Shown piece after piece: positions 24,244 through 34,448 of a DNA stretch of 64,000 nucleotides. Positions within the stretch are counted from its first letter, which is position 1; the number at the start of each line of letters is the position of its first letter. A program made the position numbers and the translations under genes. This DNA is from Mycothermus thermophilus (taxonomy: Eukaryota > Ascomycota > Sordariomycetes > Sordariales > Chaetomiaceae): NCBI GenBank assembly GCA_011316235.1, contig QQBE01000002.1, forward strand, positions 1 through 64,000, read 5' to 3'. The notes below the pieces were generated by a model. That model worked only from the letters and a program-made list of their open reading frames with translations, ran no database searches and was not told the origin of the DNA.

Positions 24244-25013
24244 TTAGGTGTCAAACCACTCTAGCGTATCCTCCTTGGTGAAGATCGCACGATAGCTATG
24301 GCCTCCTCCCGGAGTCTCCTTGTCTTCAGTGTCTACCACCAGGACCCCGTCAGTCTAAAGAACCGGGGCATTCAACTGACTGGTTAGACCAGTCTTGAAC
24401 ACAATGCCAAGGTTAAACATACGAATTGCGTGAAGCGATGCCTGGTCGTCGGGGCCAAGGGTGAATGCCCTGAAGTGAACATAGGCCGGGCCCTCGTTGG
24501 AAAGCGCCGGGATTCGGACTTTGCCAAACACGTGCAGCCCATAGGCTGACGCGGCGACTCGGACTTGTTGGAAGTCGTTGGCACCGAAATCCACCAGTTG
24601 TTGGTCACTCAAGTGCTCGGCTGCAGCAAAATATGCCGGTTCGTGTTCTAGGGCAGAATGAGCCCATCAATTAATCCGTGCACCACCAATGAGGCAAGGA
24701 AGAGAACCAAAAAGAACATTGATTTGGATCTATGGCAACCACAGGGCGCAGGACACATGGACGGAGGGGGCTCGGGCACTACTTACTGTTGAGTTGGTGC
24801 CGAAGGCGGATTAGTGATCGTTTAAGCTCATGTTCGATTTGGTTGTACACCTTGACCGAGTCGCCCTTTGGTTCGTGGGCATCCCCGAGTTTTACCGTTT
24901 CTGCCGTTGCCTGACATTTGAACACGCAGTTTTCAGCCACACGGCGATGACGGGACAAGAACTGGACAAGAACATGGGAACACGGAGAGATCGACTGATA
25001 TCCCACTTACCAT
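24244..25013 (-). CDS. Small stefin-like (cystatin-like) protein
   Basis: I built this four-exon model by hand: 25013-25011 (the ATG alone), 24910-24787, 24647-24423 and 24332-24244, giving 146 aa starting MATAETVKLG. Each intron has standard ends (GTAAGT/GTCAG, GTAAGT/CCTAG, GTATGT/GGTAG) and the frame stays open only when all three are removed. There is no signal peptide, so it is probably cytosolic. The order QVRVA (residues 70-74), a strand HVFGKVRI, then YVHFRAF and a polar C terminus resembles type 1 cystatins (stefins), where QVVAG, a strand and VHLRVF occur in that order. The resemblance is by eye and the first Gly of the inhibitory loop is absent, so inhibition of cysteine proteases is only a suggestion. 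The alternative is an unnamed conserved fungal protein. Confidence 0.6.
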
Positions 25014-25728
25014 TTTGGTTCGTAAGCACTTGTTTCGGACACTTTCGGATGTGGATGAAGAAAGGCGAACACAACAATCCAGGGACCAGGATCAGCGGCG
25101 CTGGATATATCCGCTTTGCACTTGTCGTCGGCCCTGCAAGGAGAGAGACCGCCATGGTATATGACGTCAGTGATACGCGAGGAGAGATAAGGCATTGTAC
25201 GGGCAGTACAGTACATACATAACTACGCGGTGCTACACAGTAATTACTACTTCCGTTGACCTCGGTGCCCGGCGGATGTGGAGGAAGAGACGGTCTCGCA
25301 CTCATTACCGGCGGTGGTAAATGGGATCATAGCCATCACGGCACCTGTAGATGCGTCGTCAAGACACAGCAGTCGGGTTCATAGAATGGCTTGTGTGTTA
25401 GTTTCACCTCCTGCAGCTCTGTCGTCTTGGACGTTTCCATGTCATGCGGCGGAGAAGGTTGCCGAGGCATGTGCTGCTCTTTAGGGGCCGGTAACGCAGG
25501 TAAGTTACGGTATGCTAACCTGAAAGTTGACCGATGGTAATCGGCATTTCCGGGTGGCCGATGCCGAACACCGGACTCTTTAAACAGATCAGGTATCTCC
25601 AACACCCCCTGGAAGTTTGACGGCCCACCCATCTCCGCCGACCTCTCCGGGTCGGAGACCGCAACTTCAGGGCAAACCAGCCCGTCGAAGAAGAGTCGAG
25701 TCCCAATTGGCCCCGCGCCAATGTGAAA
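25014..25728. promoter_or_regulatory. Divergent intergenic region, stefin-like gene and thioesterase
   Basis: 715 bp between two genes transcribed away from each other. Short open frames on both strands (for example 25278-25484 plus and 25336-25632 minus) have no protein-like features. A 5' UTR for each gene must lie here. Confidence 0.5.
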
Positions 25729-26716
25729 ATGCCTTTATCAATACCCACGGCCGCGCGCCGCTACCTCCGTCCGGGTATCACACCGCGAGTCCCGGCTCTG
25801 TTCTCGGCCCGCCCGCCCCTTGCCCGGCCTCTCTCGACTGTTGTTGGTAAATAAACTCCCCCTTCCGCCGCCCTCCTCCGTTGGACGCTTGCTAAGCCGT
25901 CTTGTCGTCGGGCCCTCAGGACCAGGAAACGTTCAAGCAGCAACCAAACCACACTTTCTCTATCGAGCCGCATCCTTTGGTGGTCGCATCCTTCTCTTCA
26001 CCTCACTCGGCTTCATCATGGCCGCCGCGCCTGCGTACGAGTCAGCGAAAGCTTTCGTGTTGCCTTCCGATCACAACGCAACACTTGACGAGCTACTCCT
26101 GGACGACGATGCGAGAGCCAAGGAAGAGTACATCAACTCTCACCCGTTGATCGCCTCGCTACGGGCGGATACGGACTACATCGAGGAGCGTCCTCATCTG
26201 AGGATACCAGCGCCATGGCGCAAGCACAACTTGACAGGCGGCACACTCGCGGGTCCTGGAAAGATGACGGTACCGCCGTTTATTTGGTACAGGAAAGACG
26301 GGAAGGGCTATGTGCAAGTGACACACATCGGTACGGATCTCTGTGGGCACGTTGGAATCATCCATGGAGGATTCCTAGCCACCATGCTGGACGAGGGCCT
26401 AGCGAGATGCTGCTTTCCTGTGTTGCCCTACAACGTGGGCATGACCGCGAAGCTGGAGATTGACTACAAAGCGCCGGCATTGGCCGATCAGTACCTTGTT
26501 CTCCGGGCCGAGACAGTTAAGGTGGAAGGGAGGAAAGCATGGGTCGAGGGACATATTGAGACTCTGCCTACGGAGGAAGGCCAGAAACCTACGATTCTAG
26601 CCACAGCCAAGGCACTGTACATTTCTCCCCGGCAAGCTGCAGTACGTCACAACTTCCTCTCCCTGGGTTACTTTCCTGACACTCCCCCCGACAATTCAAC
26701 GGCAATGGGTGACTAA
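25729..26716 (+). CDS. Mitochondrial hotdog-fold thioesterase family protein
   Basis: Exons 25729-25846 and 25920-26716 give 304 aa. The long second-exon frame has no upstream ATG of its own; removing the intron (GTAAAT...GCTAAGC...CTCAG) joins it to a leader MPLSIPTAARRYLRPGITPR that is Arg-rich and lacks acids, a mitochondrial presequence. A hydrophobic segment at about 59-75 (RILLFTSLGFIMAAAP) may anchor it in the inner membrane. The 4HBT domain follows, with the HGG motif at residues 188-190 (GHVGIIHGGFLATMLDEGLA) and a strand KLEIDYKAPA. Family members hydrolyse acyl-CoA thioesters, and yeast FMP10 is similar in layout; the substrate cannot be read here. The in-frame ATG at 26018 is a possible but poorer start because it would remove the anchor. 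Confidence 0.85.
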
Positions 26717-27218
26717 CAACCAAACCAACAGACGATGGCCAAACTTTATTCTGCTAGTTAGAGCTCACGTCCACATGGGACTGGAGTAGCGATTCTTCGC
26801 TCGGCCTCGGGATCTTGTGGTACAGGGCGTTGTTTAAGTCCTTGGTCAGACACACATACTCGCCAAGGAACCAGCAAAAGCCACTCGCCAGTTAACAAGC
26901 ACAACAGGACTCGGACGGAGTGTTGCTGGGAAGTAGCTTGCATGTAGGTGGATATTGGTTTTCAAGGGAGTCGACGGATCAAGCTGCGAGCATAGAGAGA
27001 ATAGGGATAGAGATAGAGTGAATAGATGCGTCAACACCCAAGCATCCCCTCTAGCTTGGCGCACATGTGTCTTGGCTTCCTAAGGTATCTCATTCCTTTT
27101 GGGGCGTGGGCGGCCTGGCCTCGGCAAGAAGACGACATGAAACTTCGTAGACATTTTACCTCAAGCTCAGAGTTCTCGGAGTCCAACGGCCGTGGGTAAT
27201 CCGCAAGACAGAACACTG

Positions 27219-27224
27219 CACGTG
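27219..27224. promoter_or_regulatory. CACGTG E-box-like site
   Basis: CACGTG is the core bound by Cbf1-type factors that act with Met4/MetR on sulfur genes in yeast. It lies 407 bp upstream of the APS kinase start. A hexamer can also occur by chance. Confidence 0.4.
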
Positions 27225-27269
27225 GGGCGCGGGAAGGTTAGCGGGGGATCCGCATCAGGATCTCAGAAA

Positions 27270-27279
27270 ATGACGCCAT
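27270..27279. promoter_or_regulatory. CYS3/MetR-type sulfur-control site
   Basis: ATGACGCCAT matches the Neurospora CYS3 bZIP consensus ATGRYRYCAT at every position. It lies 352 bp upstream of the start of a sulfur-assimilation gene, where such a site is expected. Confidence 0.65.
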
Positions 27280-27535
27280 CCGGCCGTGTGGGGCATTTTT
27301 GCTTCATGCCCCGCGCCGGATCGGAGCCCGGTCGAGTGGCATTGTTGTCCGGAAGCATGGCGGGAGCCATGTGCGAGCCCGGACACCGGCGCCCTCTGAC
27401 CCCATGCCGGAACACCCCCATCTTCAACATAACACACCAAAATTATATTTACTCAATCACCCACCCGCCCTCTCTTGTTCCTTCTCTTTCCCATAGTCCT
27501 TCTTTTTTGGGGTATCTTCTACTCTGTCAAGGAGG

Positions 27536-27541
27536 TATAAA
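27536..27541 (+). promoter_or_regulatory. TATA box of the APS kinase gene
   Basis: TATAAA 90 bp upstream of the ATG, after a pyrimidine-rich tract. Confidence 0.6.
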
Positions 27542-27630
27542 ACATCCCCTGCTACTTTTTTTTCAGCCTCTCAACTCGTGCTGGAAACACGTCCCTCTCT
27601 GCGCCTTCCAACGGCAGATATCACATTACA

Positions 27631-28490
27631 ATGGCTACGTGAGTGTCCTCCGCTGGTACTACGCCACTTGAACAGGTTTCCGCAGTGTTTTCCTGTCCTA
27701 TCTACATCATACATAAATATCGGCGCAGCTGCACGGGGGAGGGGCAAGCGAGCGCAAGCCAGTTACGACTAACATAACCAAAACACATCCAGCAATATTA
27801 CCTGGCATCCTTCGCTCTCGCGCCATGAGCGCAACCAGCTGCGTGGCCAGAAGGGCTTTACCATCTGGTTCACTGGCCTCTCGGCCTCGGGCAAGTCGAC
27901 TGTTGCTACTGCCCTCGAACAACACCTCCTCCACATGGGTCTCGCCGCGTACCGTCTTGATGGAGACAACGTGCGCTTCGGGCTGAACAAGGACTTGGGT
28001 TTCTCCGAGAAAGACCGGAATGAGAACATCCGCCGTATCGCAGAGGTTAGCATGATCCAGATGCACACACTCCCCACACTTCTCGGCCTTCCTCGATTAA
28101 CCGGAGCCCAACCAGGTGGCCAAACTCTTTGCGGACTCCTCCACTATTGCCATCACATCCTTCATCTCCCCTTACCGGGCTGACCGGAAGATCGCCCGCG
28201 ACCTGCATGCCACCGCCTCCCCTGCAGGTGATGACCCCCTGCCCTTCATTGAGGTTTTCGTCGATGTCCCTCTGGAGGTTGCAGAGAGCCGGGATCCCAA
28301 GGGGTTGTATAAGAAGGCACGGGCTGGGGAGATCAAGGAGTTCACCGGTATCTCGGCCCCGTACGAGGCCCCCGAGAACCCCGAGATCACCATCCGGACG
28401 GATCAGCTGAGCGTTGAGGATTGCGTGCGCAAGATTTCTGGTTACCTGGTTGAAAAGGGTCTGATAACCCAAACCCAGGAGACAAGATGA
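27631..28490 (+). CDS. MET14: Adenylylsulfate (APS) kinase
   Basis: Cytosolic enzyme that phosphorylates adenylylsulfate to PAPS, the second step of sulfate assimilation. Exons 27631-27638, 27793-28045 and 28116-28490 give 211 aa, the usual length. The first exon is only 8 nt and codes for MA plus two bases of Thr-3; intron ends are GTGAGT/TCCAG and GTTAGC/ACCAG. Motifs: P-loop GLSASGKS at residues 31-38, DGDNVRFGLNKDLGFS substrate loop, IRRIAEVAKLFADS, ISPYRADR, and the PAPS-binding stretch DPKGLYKKARAGEIKEFTGI. All key residues are present. The GTTAGC donor is weak but the frame and the conserved IAEV-AKLF join support it. A CYS3-type site upstream suggests induction on sulfur limitation. 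Confidence 0.95.
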
Positions 28491-28807
28491 ACACCATGGG
28501 CTTGAGACTGGGTGGTTCCTCGGCGTAGCGTTTTTTCTGGATATTGTTGTAGTGCCTCTGTACTGGAAAGAGCGAAAGGGTACGATTGAACTGGCTGGAG
28601 GATGGATTGGATTTGTTTCCCGACACTATATACCAGTTCCCAAGCATGGACAATGCACATTTGGAGTTCAAGACTCTAATGAAGTAACCGCTACAGCTGT
28701 TGGCATCAGCAGGGTTTATTTGTTACCATGACCGCTGCTTGCACCTCCAGTCTGATGCTTCCTGGAATCAAGATGCTTGCACTCCCTTCCAATGACAGAT
28801 AATATGA
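28491..28807. other. Convergent 3' flanks of APS kinase and V-ATPase subunit C genes
   Basis: 317 bp between two stop codons facing each other. It should hold both 3' UTRs. No gene seen. Confidence 0.6.
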
Positions 28808-30195
28808 TCATGGGAGATCAATCTCGTAATACACATAGGCCGTATACTCGCCTCCCTCGGCGTCGCCCAGGCCAGCGGCAGCCATTTCGGATGTTATTGC
28901 CGCATCATCCTTGGTGACGCGTCCTTTCTTATCCCTACCAAAGGCGTTTCCACCGAGATAGGAATATGCCGAGTCAAGGGCCGTCCTGACCTTTTTAGCC
29001 TGCTTGGGGGTTGTCTAGAGGGGCGGTGTTAGCAGGTCTAAGGGGACAAGGGTGTTATACACTCAGAGAAAGGGGCAAGGGCTGGTCGAAACTCACTCTG
29101 ACAAGGGCGCAGACAAACTCCAGGGGAAGACCATATCTCAGGACAGTCTCAACGAAGACTCGTAACGTTATGACGTGGGCCCAGATCATGACGGCCTCAC
29201 TCCAACCCGTCCGGCCGAGCCTTAGGGCTTCACCCCAGACCTTTCGCTCCTCCTTGGTCACGCGGGCCAGCTCGCGCTCCTCCTCCTCCTTGCCGCCCTC
29301 AACATACTTGTATTGCCGTGGAGTCCATTTTTGCTCGCGACATTTCTGAAGGAACTCGGAGCTGGTTTTCTTGAAGGTTGTCACTGCGTATAGGGCAAAC
29401 TCGTCATCCTGAGCAACTTGGACGGCGGACCTTGGGACAACCATAGGGGCGATCGTCTCGTAGCTGCGGAGGAAATCCTTCCGTGCGTTCAGCGGAACGA
29501 CAATCAGGTGACTCTCCAGATACTCAGAATCCTGAACAAGTAGTTTTGGATCGACGATTGGGGTTAAGGACTTGGTGGACAGGTTCCCTCTGTTGCTCAC
29601 AAGTCAGCGTTATTATCTGGCATAGGAGCGTCAGAACCACTCAGGAAGACTTGCGTTTGTTTCCTTTGCAATGAGGCAAGCGTGCCTTTCACGCCGTTGT
29701 ATTGGTTGAACTTGGCCTTGACATCGTTGTCAAGATTTTGGAGCTCTTTTCTCAGAGTGTCGATCAGTTCTCCGAGCGGTCGGTCGGCACGATATCGGAC
29801 CTTGTTCCATTGGAAAGTGCGCAGATAGTGGTCCGTAGGTTCTGGGAACAGCGGGCAGTCAGACACATGAAACAAGATGGTGGACCAGTTGGTCAAGGCA
29901 AAAACCCACTATCATTAACGAGCTTCTGCTGACTGGCCTTGTCTTCATCGCCGTCCAAGATGGACCGGAGAGAATCTGACACCTTTGCGGCGGCTGCTTC
30001 GCACAGGGCGTTCAGCTTGGCGAGATCATCCGCATGCTGAACAAGGGCGTCCAGGGTCCCAATCTTGAACGATGGTATTGAGAATGGAAGGGTTTCGCCA
30101 TTGTCCTTGCCGACGGTGGCAGCGAGCGACGTCAAGGGGTCATCGTCGAAGATGCGTAGAGGGAGTGAAACGAGAATGTACTGTGTCGGGCTCAT
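28808..30195 (-). CDS. VMA5: V-type H+-ATPase subunit C
   Basis: Peripheral V1 subunit that links the catalytic head to the membrane part of the vacuolar proton pump and leaves it on reversible disassembly. Exons: 30195-29910, 29841-29641, 29587-29097 and 29014-28808, total 394 aa against 392 in yeast. The start MSPTQYILVSLPL is typical. Recognisable blocks: YLRTFQWNKVRYRADRPLGE, DNDVKAKFNQYN, LTPIVDPKLLVQDSEYLE, LIVVPLNARKDF, APMVVPRSA, and the C-terminal LDSAYSYLGGNAFGRDKKG with YVYYEIDLP at the end. The second intron is the least certain: donor GTGGTT at 29640 with acceptor AGAG keeps frame but leaves a few residues more than relatives have; the real donor could lie some bases away. The other introns are clear. 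Confidence 0.92.
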
Positions 30196-31493
30196 GGTTG
30201 GTTGCTGGGCATGGCCGGGGCCCAGCCACAAGATTCCGCTGGTCCGCACACACGGGGCGAATACTTGATTCGGTGCTCGTCAGGACGCAACGCCGGGCAC
30301 CAGAATTGAAGATTTGACCGCCGGGTTCGAAGATCGGCAGGAAAGGAATTTCCAGGGCGGCGCCTCGGACGCTTTGAGGACAATATGGCCGGCCCACTTC
30401 CAGAGACTAGGTTGGTGGTTGAGCAATTGGAAAGGAAAGATGGCTGGAACTGGAGCAGCGGGTAGAAGTCGAATGAGATGTCTCGCTACGGCCCTCGATC
30501 TGGAGCGGGATCAGGTTCCTGTCTGGGAGTAGGAGGACTTTTTGTGGACATGGAACATGAGGTCAACGTTGGTGTCCAGGATGTTGCTGGGGGTCCACTT
30601 GTCGATGTCGACGGGGCGCGGCGGCCAAGCGGGGCACTGACCTGCGATGTCGCGCACGACTTGTGACGCACTACACAGTAATAATACGCAAGAAACGCGC
30701 CGCTAGACGGTATTATTACGCTCACATGGAGAGGACGAGGATCAGCCAGCGCCGTGAATGGTTGGTCGATTGCTACTGCATGGAATTGATCGTTGACCAA
30801 GCCTCCGTGCCACCAGTTACCAGAGTATGCGTGGACACATCTATCATCTTGACGACTGCTATCCGCATTAACATACGTCAAACCACCAGGTTGTCGCACA
30901 TATAAGTATTCTTCGCGACTGCTGTGTACATACATACACGGATGACAACCACAGCATGTTTTAGGCACGAAGACGCTTCGAACCCGGCACCTCTGCAACA
31001 AACATATACTGACGACACTGGGCTCCATGGCTTGACGAGACCAGATAACAAACAGCCGTTACTGCCGTGCTGAGGCCAGTGATTGTGACACCAAAGCTTT
31101 AATTCTCCGTCGAATCGCAAGGCCATCCGAGCGAGGTGCTTATGGCCCGGGATCGGGCTGCGCGGGAATTGCCTCCTTACATCCACCACCAAAGTCGACC
31201 GAACCAGCGCGATCTGTCAATTGGCACTTTTGCGCTTTCTCTTCTCTGCCGACCTAGACCTGGAAGAGCCATGGCATTTATTCCTCGATGAAACACCTGC
31301 TGCAACGCAGGATCCCGACCGCCAATCCGTAGGTGGCCGCCTCGAGTTACTTGCCATTGTTGCTTACCCTTTTGAATCCTTGGTTTCCCATGGAGACCTC
31401 TCCCAGTAAGCCACACAAACATGCCTACCTTATTTTGTCGGAGCAGCAGCTGACGTTGGACGCTTTAAACCAGCGCCTGCCTCAAAAGGCACC
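30196..31493. promoter_or_regulatory. Divergent intergenic region, VMA5 and AT-hook gene
   Basis: 1298 bp. On the minus strand about 30505-30640 a short frame ends with protein-like text (WTPSNILDTNVDLMFHVHKK) but has no start codon or upstream exon that I can connect. Otherwise nothing recognisable. Confidence 0.45.
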
Positions 31494-34448
31494 ATGGCTC
31501 CTGTTTCAATCGCACTGATGCCGCCCCCATTTTCGTCATCTTCTCGGGGAGTGCAACTCGCGCGCCCGCCGAGTGCTGGGCCACTATCACCAACTGCACT
31601 ACTGTCGACTCCCAGTTCTGGAGCCGGGCTCTCTTTCGGACCAGATTCCCAAGAAAGTTCGACTGCCCAATTCCGTGATGGCCGGATCCGAAATCCTGTG
31701 CCAAGCAAGCTGAAGGGGAAGACTGATGGCTCCAAGGGCAACTTCGCAGTTATGCTCATGAACGTCGGCGCATGTGAGCCAGGAGCTCGAGATGCTGAAG
31801 CAAGGAGAACCAGCGAGAGTACAGAGCTCGCTGCGAAACGCGCGACCGAGAACGGCTATGTATCTGTTCGGAGGAGTCGGGTTGTGTACCGACCGGACAC
31901 TCCCTTGGCCAAGCCGGTGTCAACAGTTCTGCCGCCACAAACAACCCGGAGCACTCCTCTTAGCCCCGAAGAGACGAAAGCCGAGCAGACCCGCTTGTTG
32001 ACTTTGCTCAAGACCCTGAACCCTGTTCTTGTTGTCGACCAGATTTGCAAGGCTCTGGCCTTTTTTGGAGGCGTCCCAGGGGCGCCAGCTCCTCCGCCTG
32101 GAGGTTTCCCAGAAAGCGCGGAGGCAAATGGCCCAGGTAATCTTTTCGTCGGCTGGATTGCCGAGATCTTTCCAAGGCTCGGAGGAAACCCAGGACAAGA
32201 GGTTTCAGTCCCTCAGCGTCATCTGGTTGCTCCACAACCACCCAAACGCAAGCGTGGCCGGCCCAGGGGCAGCAAATCGACCAAGGCGAGAAAGGACAAA
32301 GGGATCAAAAAGGGTCCGAAGAGAAGATCAGACGAACCTCCTGGAGGCAATGAGGCCGACGCCAGCATCACCCCCCTCCCGCAAGGCCCTGCTTCCCAAT
32401 CGGAGCCGGCAGTCGCTTCCAGGCAACCGGCCGCTCCTGGATCTCTCACATTACCAGTAACCAATTGGGCCACAAGCGTGGCGAGCACGCCTGGTACGCG
32501 GAAGAGAGGCCGCCCGAAGGGGTCACGAAACCGTCCCAAGCAGCCCTCCGCTATCACGTCCCATACACCCAGCGAACCGTCCCAGGCTGGAGGGCAGACA
32601 ACGCAAAATTCACAGCCTCCTGCACAAGTCCCACAACCCTCCCAGATAAGCCAGTCCGACCAGAGCACGAAAGAGTCGACGGGACAACCTTCTCCACCAT
32701 TAGGCTCCTCGCGTCCCACAACGGCCGCTCAGACCAGAGCTGGAACTAGAGTGGATGGCAGATTTGAAGCCGAACAACCATTGAAGATCAATGACTTTGG
32801 AGCTCCTGGATTGTTGGAGAAACAGTCAATTGACCACGCAGCTGACGCTGATGGTCCTTCTCCTCTTCAGGGTCAGCCACCTCGGCACTTCGGACAACAA
32901 ACTCTGCAGCCTTTGAGAGGCCAAACAAGCATGCCGCCTTCTGTTTTAATGAATACCTCAACGCCCTCAGAAACACAAGGGAGGCCAGAGCAGAAGAGGA
33001 AAATGGCTGTGAACATAAGCCACCGCATTCTCCCAAACATTCTTGTCCGTCAGGATGATTCTGTCACCCAACCAGACAAAGGCCCGGGATATCTGCTCCC
33101 AGCTGCGTCTGAACCTCCATCGAAACGCCAAAAGAAAAGTTTGCATCAACGTAATCCTTTTGGGTCTGTTCCACCACGGAAAACATGTGTTTCCTTTGGC
33201 CCTGGATCAAGAAGCGTGGCGCCACCGATTTCTCGATCAACATCTGACTCTGGACAAGATCCAAGGCTTTCTACACTCCCAGGTCCCTCGGACGCAACAA
33301 TGGTAGGCGGGCCAGCGTCGCCATCGGTGATCGTTGCTCGGCAGTCTCAGCCAGGAGCCCAGTCTCCCAGAGTGAGCGCCCCCAGACCGCAAGCCTATGA
33401 TCGCCTCGACCAGCAAGTCGAAGTTGAGTCAGGGGCGTTGACTGTCCAGGCCGACGTTGGCGCGGAACAACCCAAGGATAATACGTTTCACCTACGGAAC
33501 AAAATGCAACTGGACCCAAAACAACAACAATTGGGGCCGGGAATGCAACAAGATCAATCTGACTCACCCATCACTGGCCATGGCCCCTCACCCAGCCAGA
33601 AACAGCAGAGGAGCACGCTTTTGCAAAAAGGAGCACTATCGGCTGCTGAACTGCAGACGAGGCCCCCTCAGGATATTCCCAAAGACGATGCGGCTTCAAA
33701 TTACACTCCTCAAAAGCAACAGCACCAACATCATTCACCGCCGCTGAGGGACGCTTCTTTGCGAACAGAGACCACACAGCAATCGCCAAAATCTCGATTT
33801 CCAGGGGTTCAGAATGCCCAAAACACGCAACTTGCCTTGGCGCAGCAGTACTCCTCGAACAAGTTATCATATATTGCAAATCCACAACAATATGCGACCG
33901 GACAGCAAACCCTGGGCGCTCAGTCACGTTATACCCATAATCTTGCGGCAACTCATCCGTCACCACCGCCTGGTGTCGGGACAAAAAGCACATTTCAGAT
34001 AGCCAATGAAGCGTATGCTGGCTCAGGGTCGACGTCGAATAACCATATATATAATCAGCATGGGCAGTTAGGCACTCAGCAATTCAGAGCCCACCAGCCA
34101 CGAGGCCTGACCCCAAGAACCCCATCCTTTGGCATGGGGCCTGTTGGACTATTTCAAAGGACTGTTGCCATCAGCCAAACGTCAGCACACACAGGTCATC
34201 ACAGCCTGGCGAGCGTTCCGGCGCTTACTAGAAGTTCCCCATCTGAATGGACACTGTTCGACACATCACAATTGGATACATCTGGGCAACAGGGTGCGAT
34301 GGGTTTGGCCGATACTGGATATGGCGCACGTGCTGGCAACAACCGAACAGCGCGGGCAGGGCCAACTTTCGCCGCCAATACTCTCGCGTCGTTTGATTCT
34401 CCTAACCTCGGTGAAGTAGAACGGTATTATGGGATCGAGAAGAAGTGA
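31494..34448 (+). CDS. Large disordered AT-hook protein
   Basis: Single exon of 984 aa starting in the context ACCATGG. Two AT-hooks are visible: KRKRGRPRGSKS at about residue 251 and RKRGRPKGSRNRPK at about 337. These bind the minor groove of AT-rich DNA, so a nuclear chromatin or transcription role is likely. Between residues about 160 and 235 lies a possibly folded segment (LLTLLKTLNPVLVVDQICKA, LFVGWIAEIFPRL). Everything else is low complexity, rich in Pro, Ser, Gln and Thr, and the last 300 residues are Gln-rich like fungal activation regions. No zinc finger, bZIP or other named domain is seen. I do not recognise the family. Its length without an intron is unusual among its neighbours. 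Confidence 0.75.
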   Translation: MAPVSIALMPPPFSSSSRGVQLARPPSAGPLSPTALLSTPSSGAGLSFGPDSQESSTAQFRDGRIRNPVPSKLKGKTDGSKGNFAVMLMNVGACEPGARDAEARRTSESTELAAKRATENGYVSVRRSRVVYRPDTPLAKPVSTVLPPQTTRSTPLSPEETKAEQTRLLTLLKTLNPVLVVDQICKALAFFGGVPGAPAPPPGGFPESAEANGPGNLFVGWIAEIFPRLGGNPGQEVSVPQRHLVAPQPPKRKRGRPRGSKSTKARKDKGIKKGPKRRSDEPPGGNEADASITPLPQGPASQSEPAVASRQPAAPGSLTLPVTNWATSVASTPGTRKRGRPKGSRNRPKQPSAITSHTPSEPSQAGGQTTQNSQPPAQVPQPSQISQSDQSTKESTGQPSPPLGSSRPTTAAQTRAGTRVDGRFEAEQPLKINDFGAPGLLEKQSIDHAADADGPSPLQGQPPRHFGQQTLQPLRGQTSMPPSVLMNTSTPSETQGRPEQKRKMAVNISHRILPNILVRQDDSVTQPDKGPGYLLPAASEPPSKRQKKSLHQRNPFGSVPPRKTCVSFGPGSRSVAPPISRSTSDSGQDPRLSTLPGPSDATMVGGPASPSVIVARQSQPGAQSPRVSAPRPQAYDRLDQQVEVESGALTVQADVGAEQPKDNTFHLRNKMQLDPKQQQLGPGMQQDQSDSPITGHGPSPSQKQQRSTLLQKGALSAAELQTRPPQDIPKDDAASNYTPQKQQHQHHSPPLRDASLRTETTQQSPKSRFPGVQNAQNTQLALAQQYSSNKLSYIANPQQYATGQQTLGAQSRYTHNLAATHPSPPPGVGTKSTFQIANEAYAGSGSTSNNHIYNQHGQLGTQQFRAHQPRGLTPRTPSFGMGPVGLFQRTVAISQTSAHTGHHSLASVPALTRSSPSEWTLFDTSQLDTSGQQGAMGLADTGYGARAGNNRTARAGPTFAANTLASFDSPNLGEVERYYGIEKK

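Larger units (their letters stand above)
26717..27630. promoter_or_regulatory. Promoter region of the APS kinase gene
   Basis: 914 bp holding the 3' flank of the thioesterase gene and the APS kinase promoter. It contains a CACGTG at 27219-27224, a perfect CYS3-type decamer at 27270-27279, pyrimidine-rich stretches and TATAAA at 27536-27541. No gene seen. Confidence 0.6.

Noticed and set aside
24355..24360. In-frame TAG in the stefin-like gene, which first looked like a nonsense mutation or readthrough site
   Set aside because: It lies inside a normal GTATGT...GGTAG intron (24422-24333); removing the intron restores the frame.
26018..26020. ATG as the start of the thioesterase
   Set aside because: It would cut off a conserved-looking membrane segment; a spliced leader exon with a mitochondrial presequence gives a better start at 25729.
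30960..31030. A GGTTCGAA-type B-box on the minus strand that could suggest a tRNA gene
   Set aside because: The arms do not pair, there is no matching A-box at the right distance and no acceptor stem.
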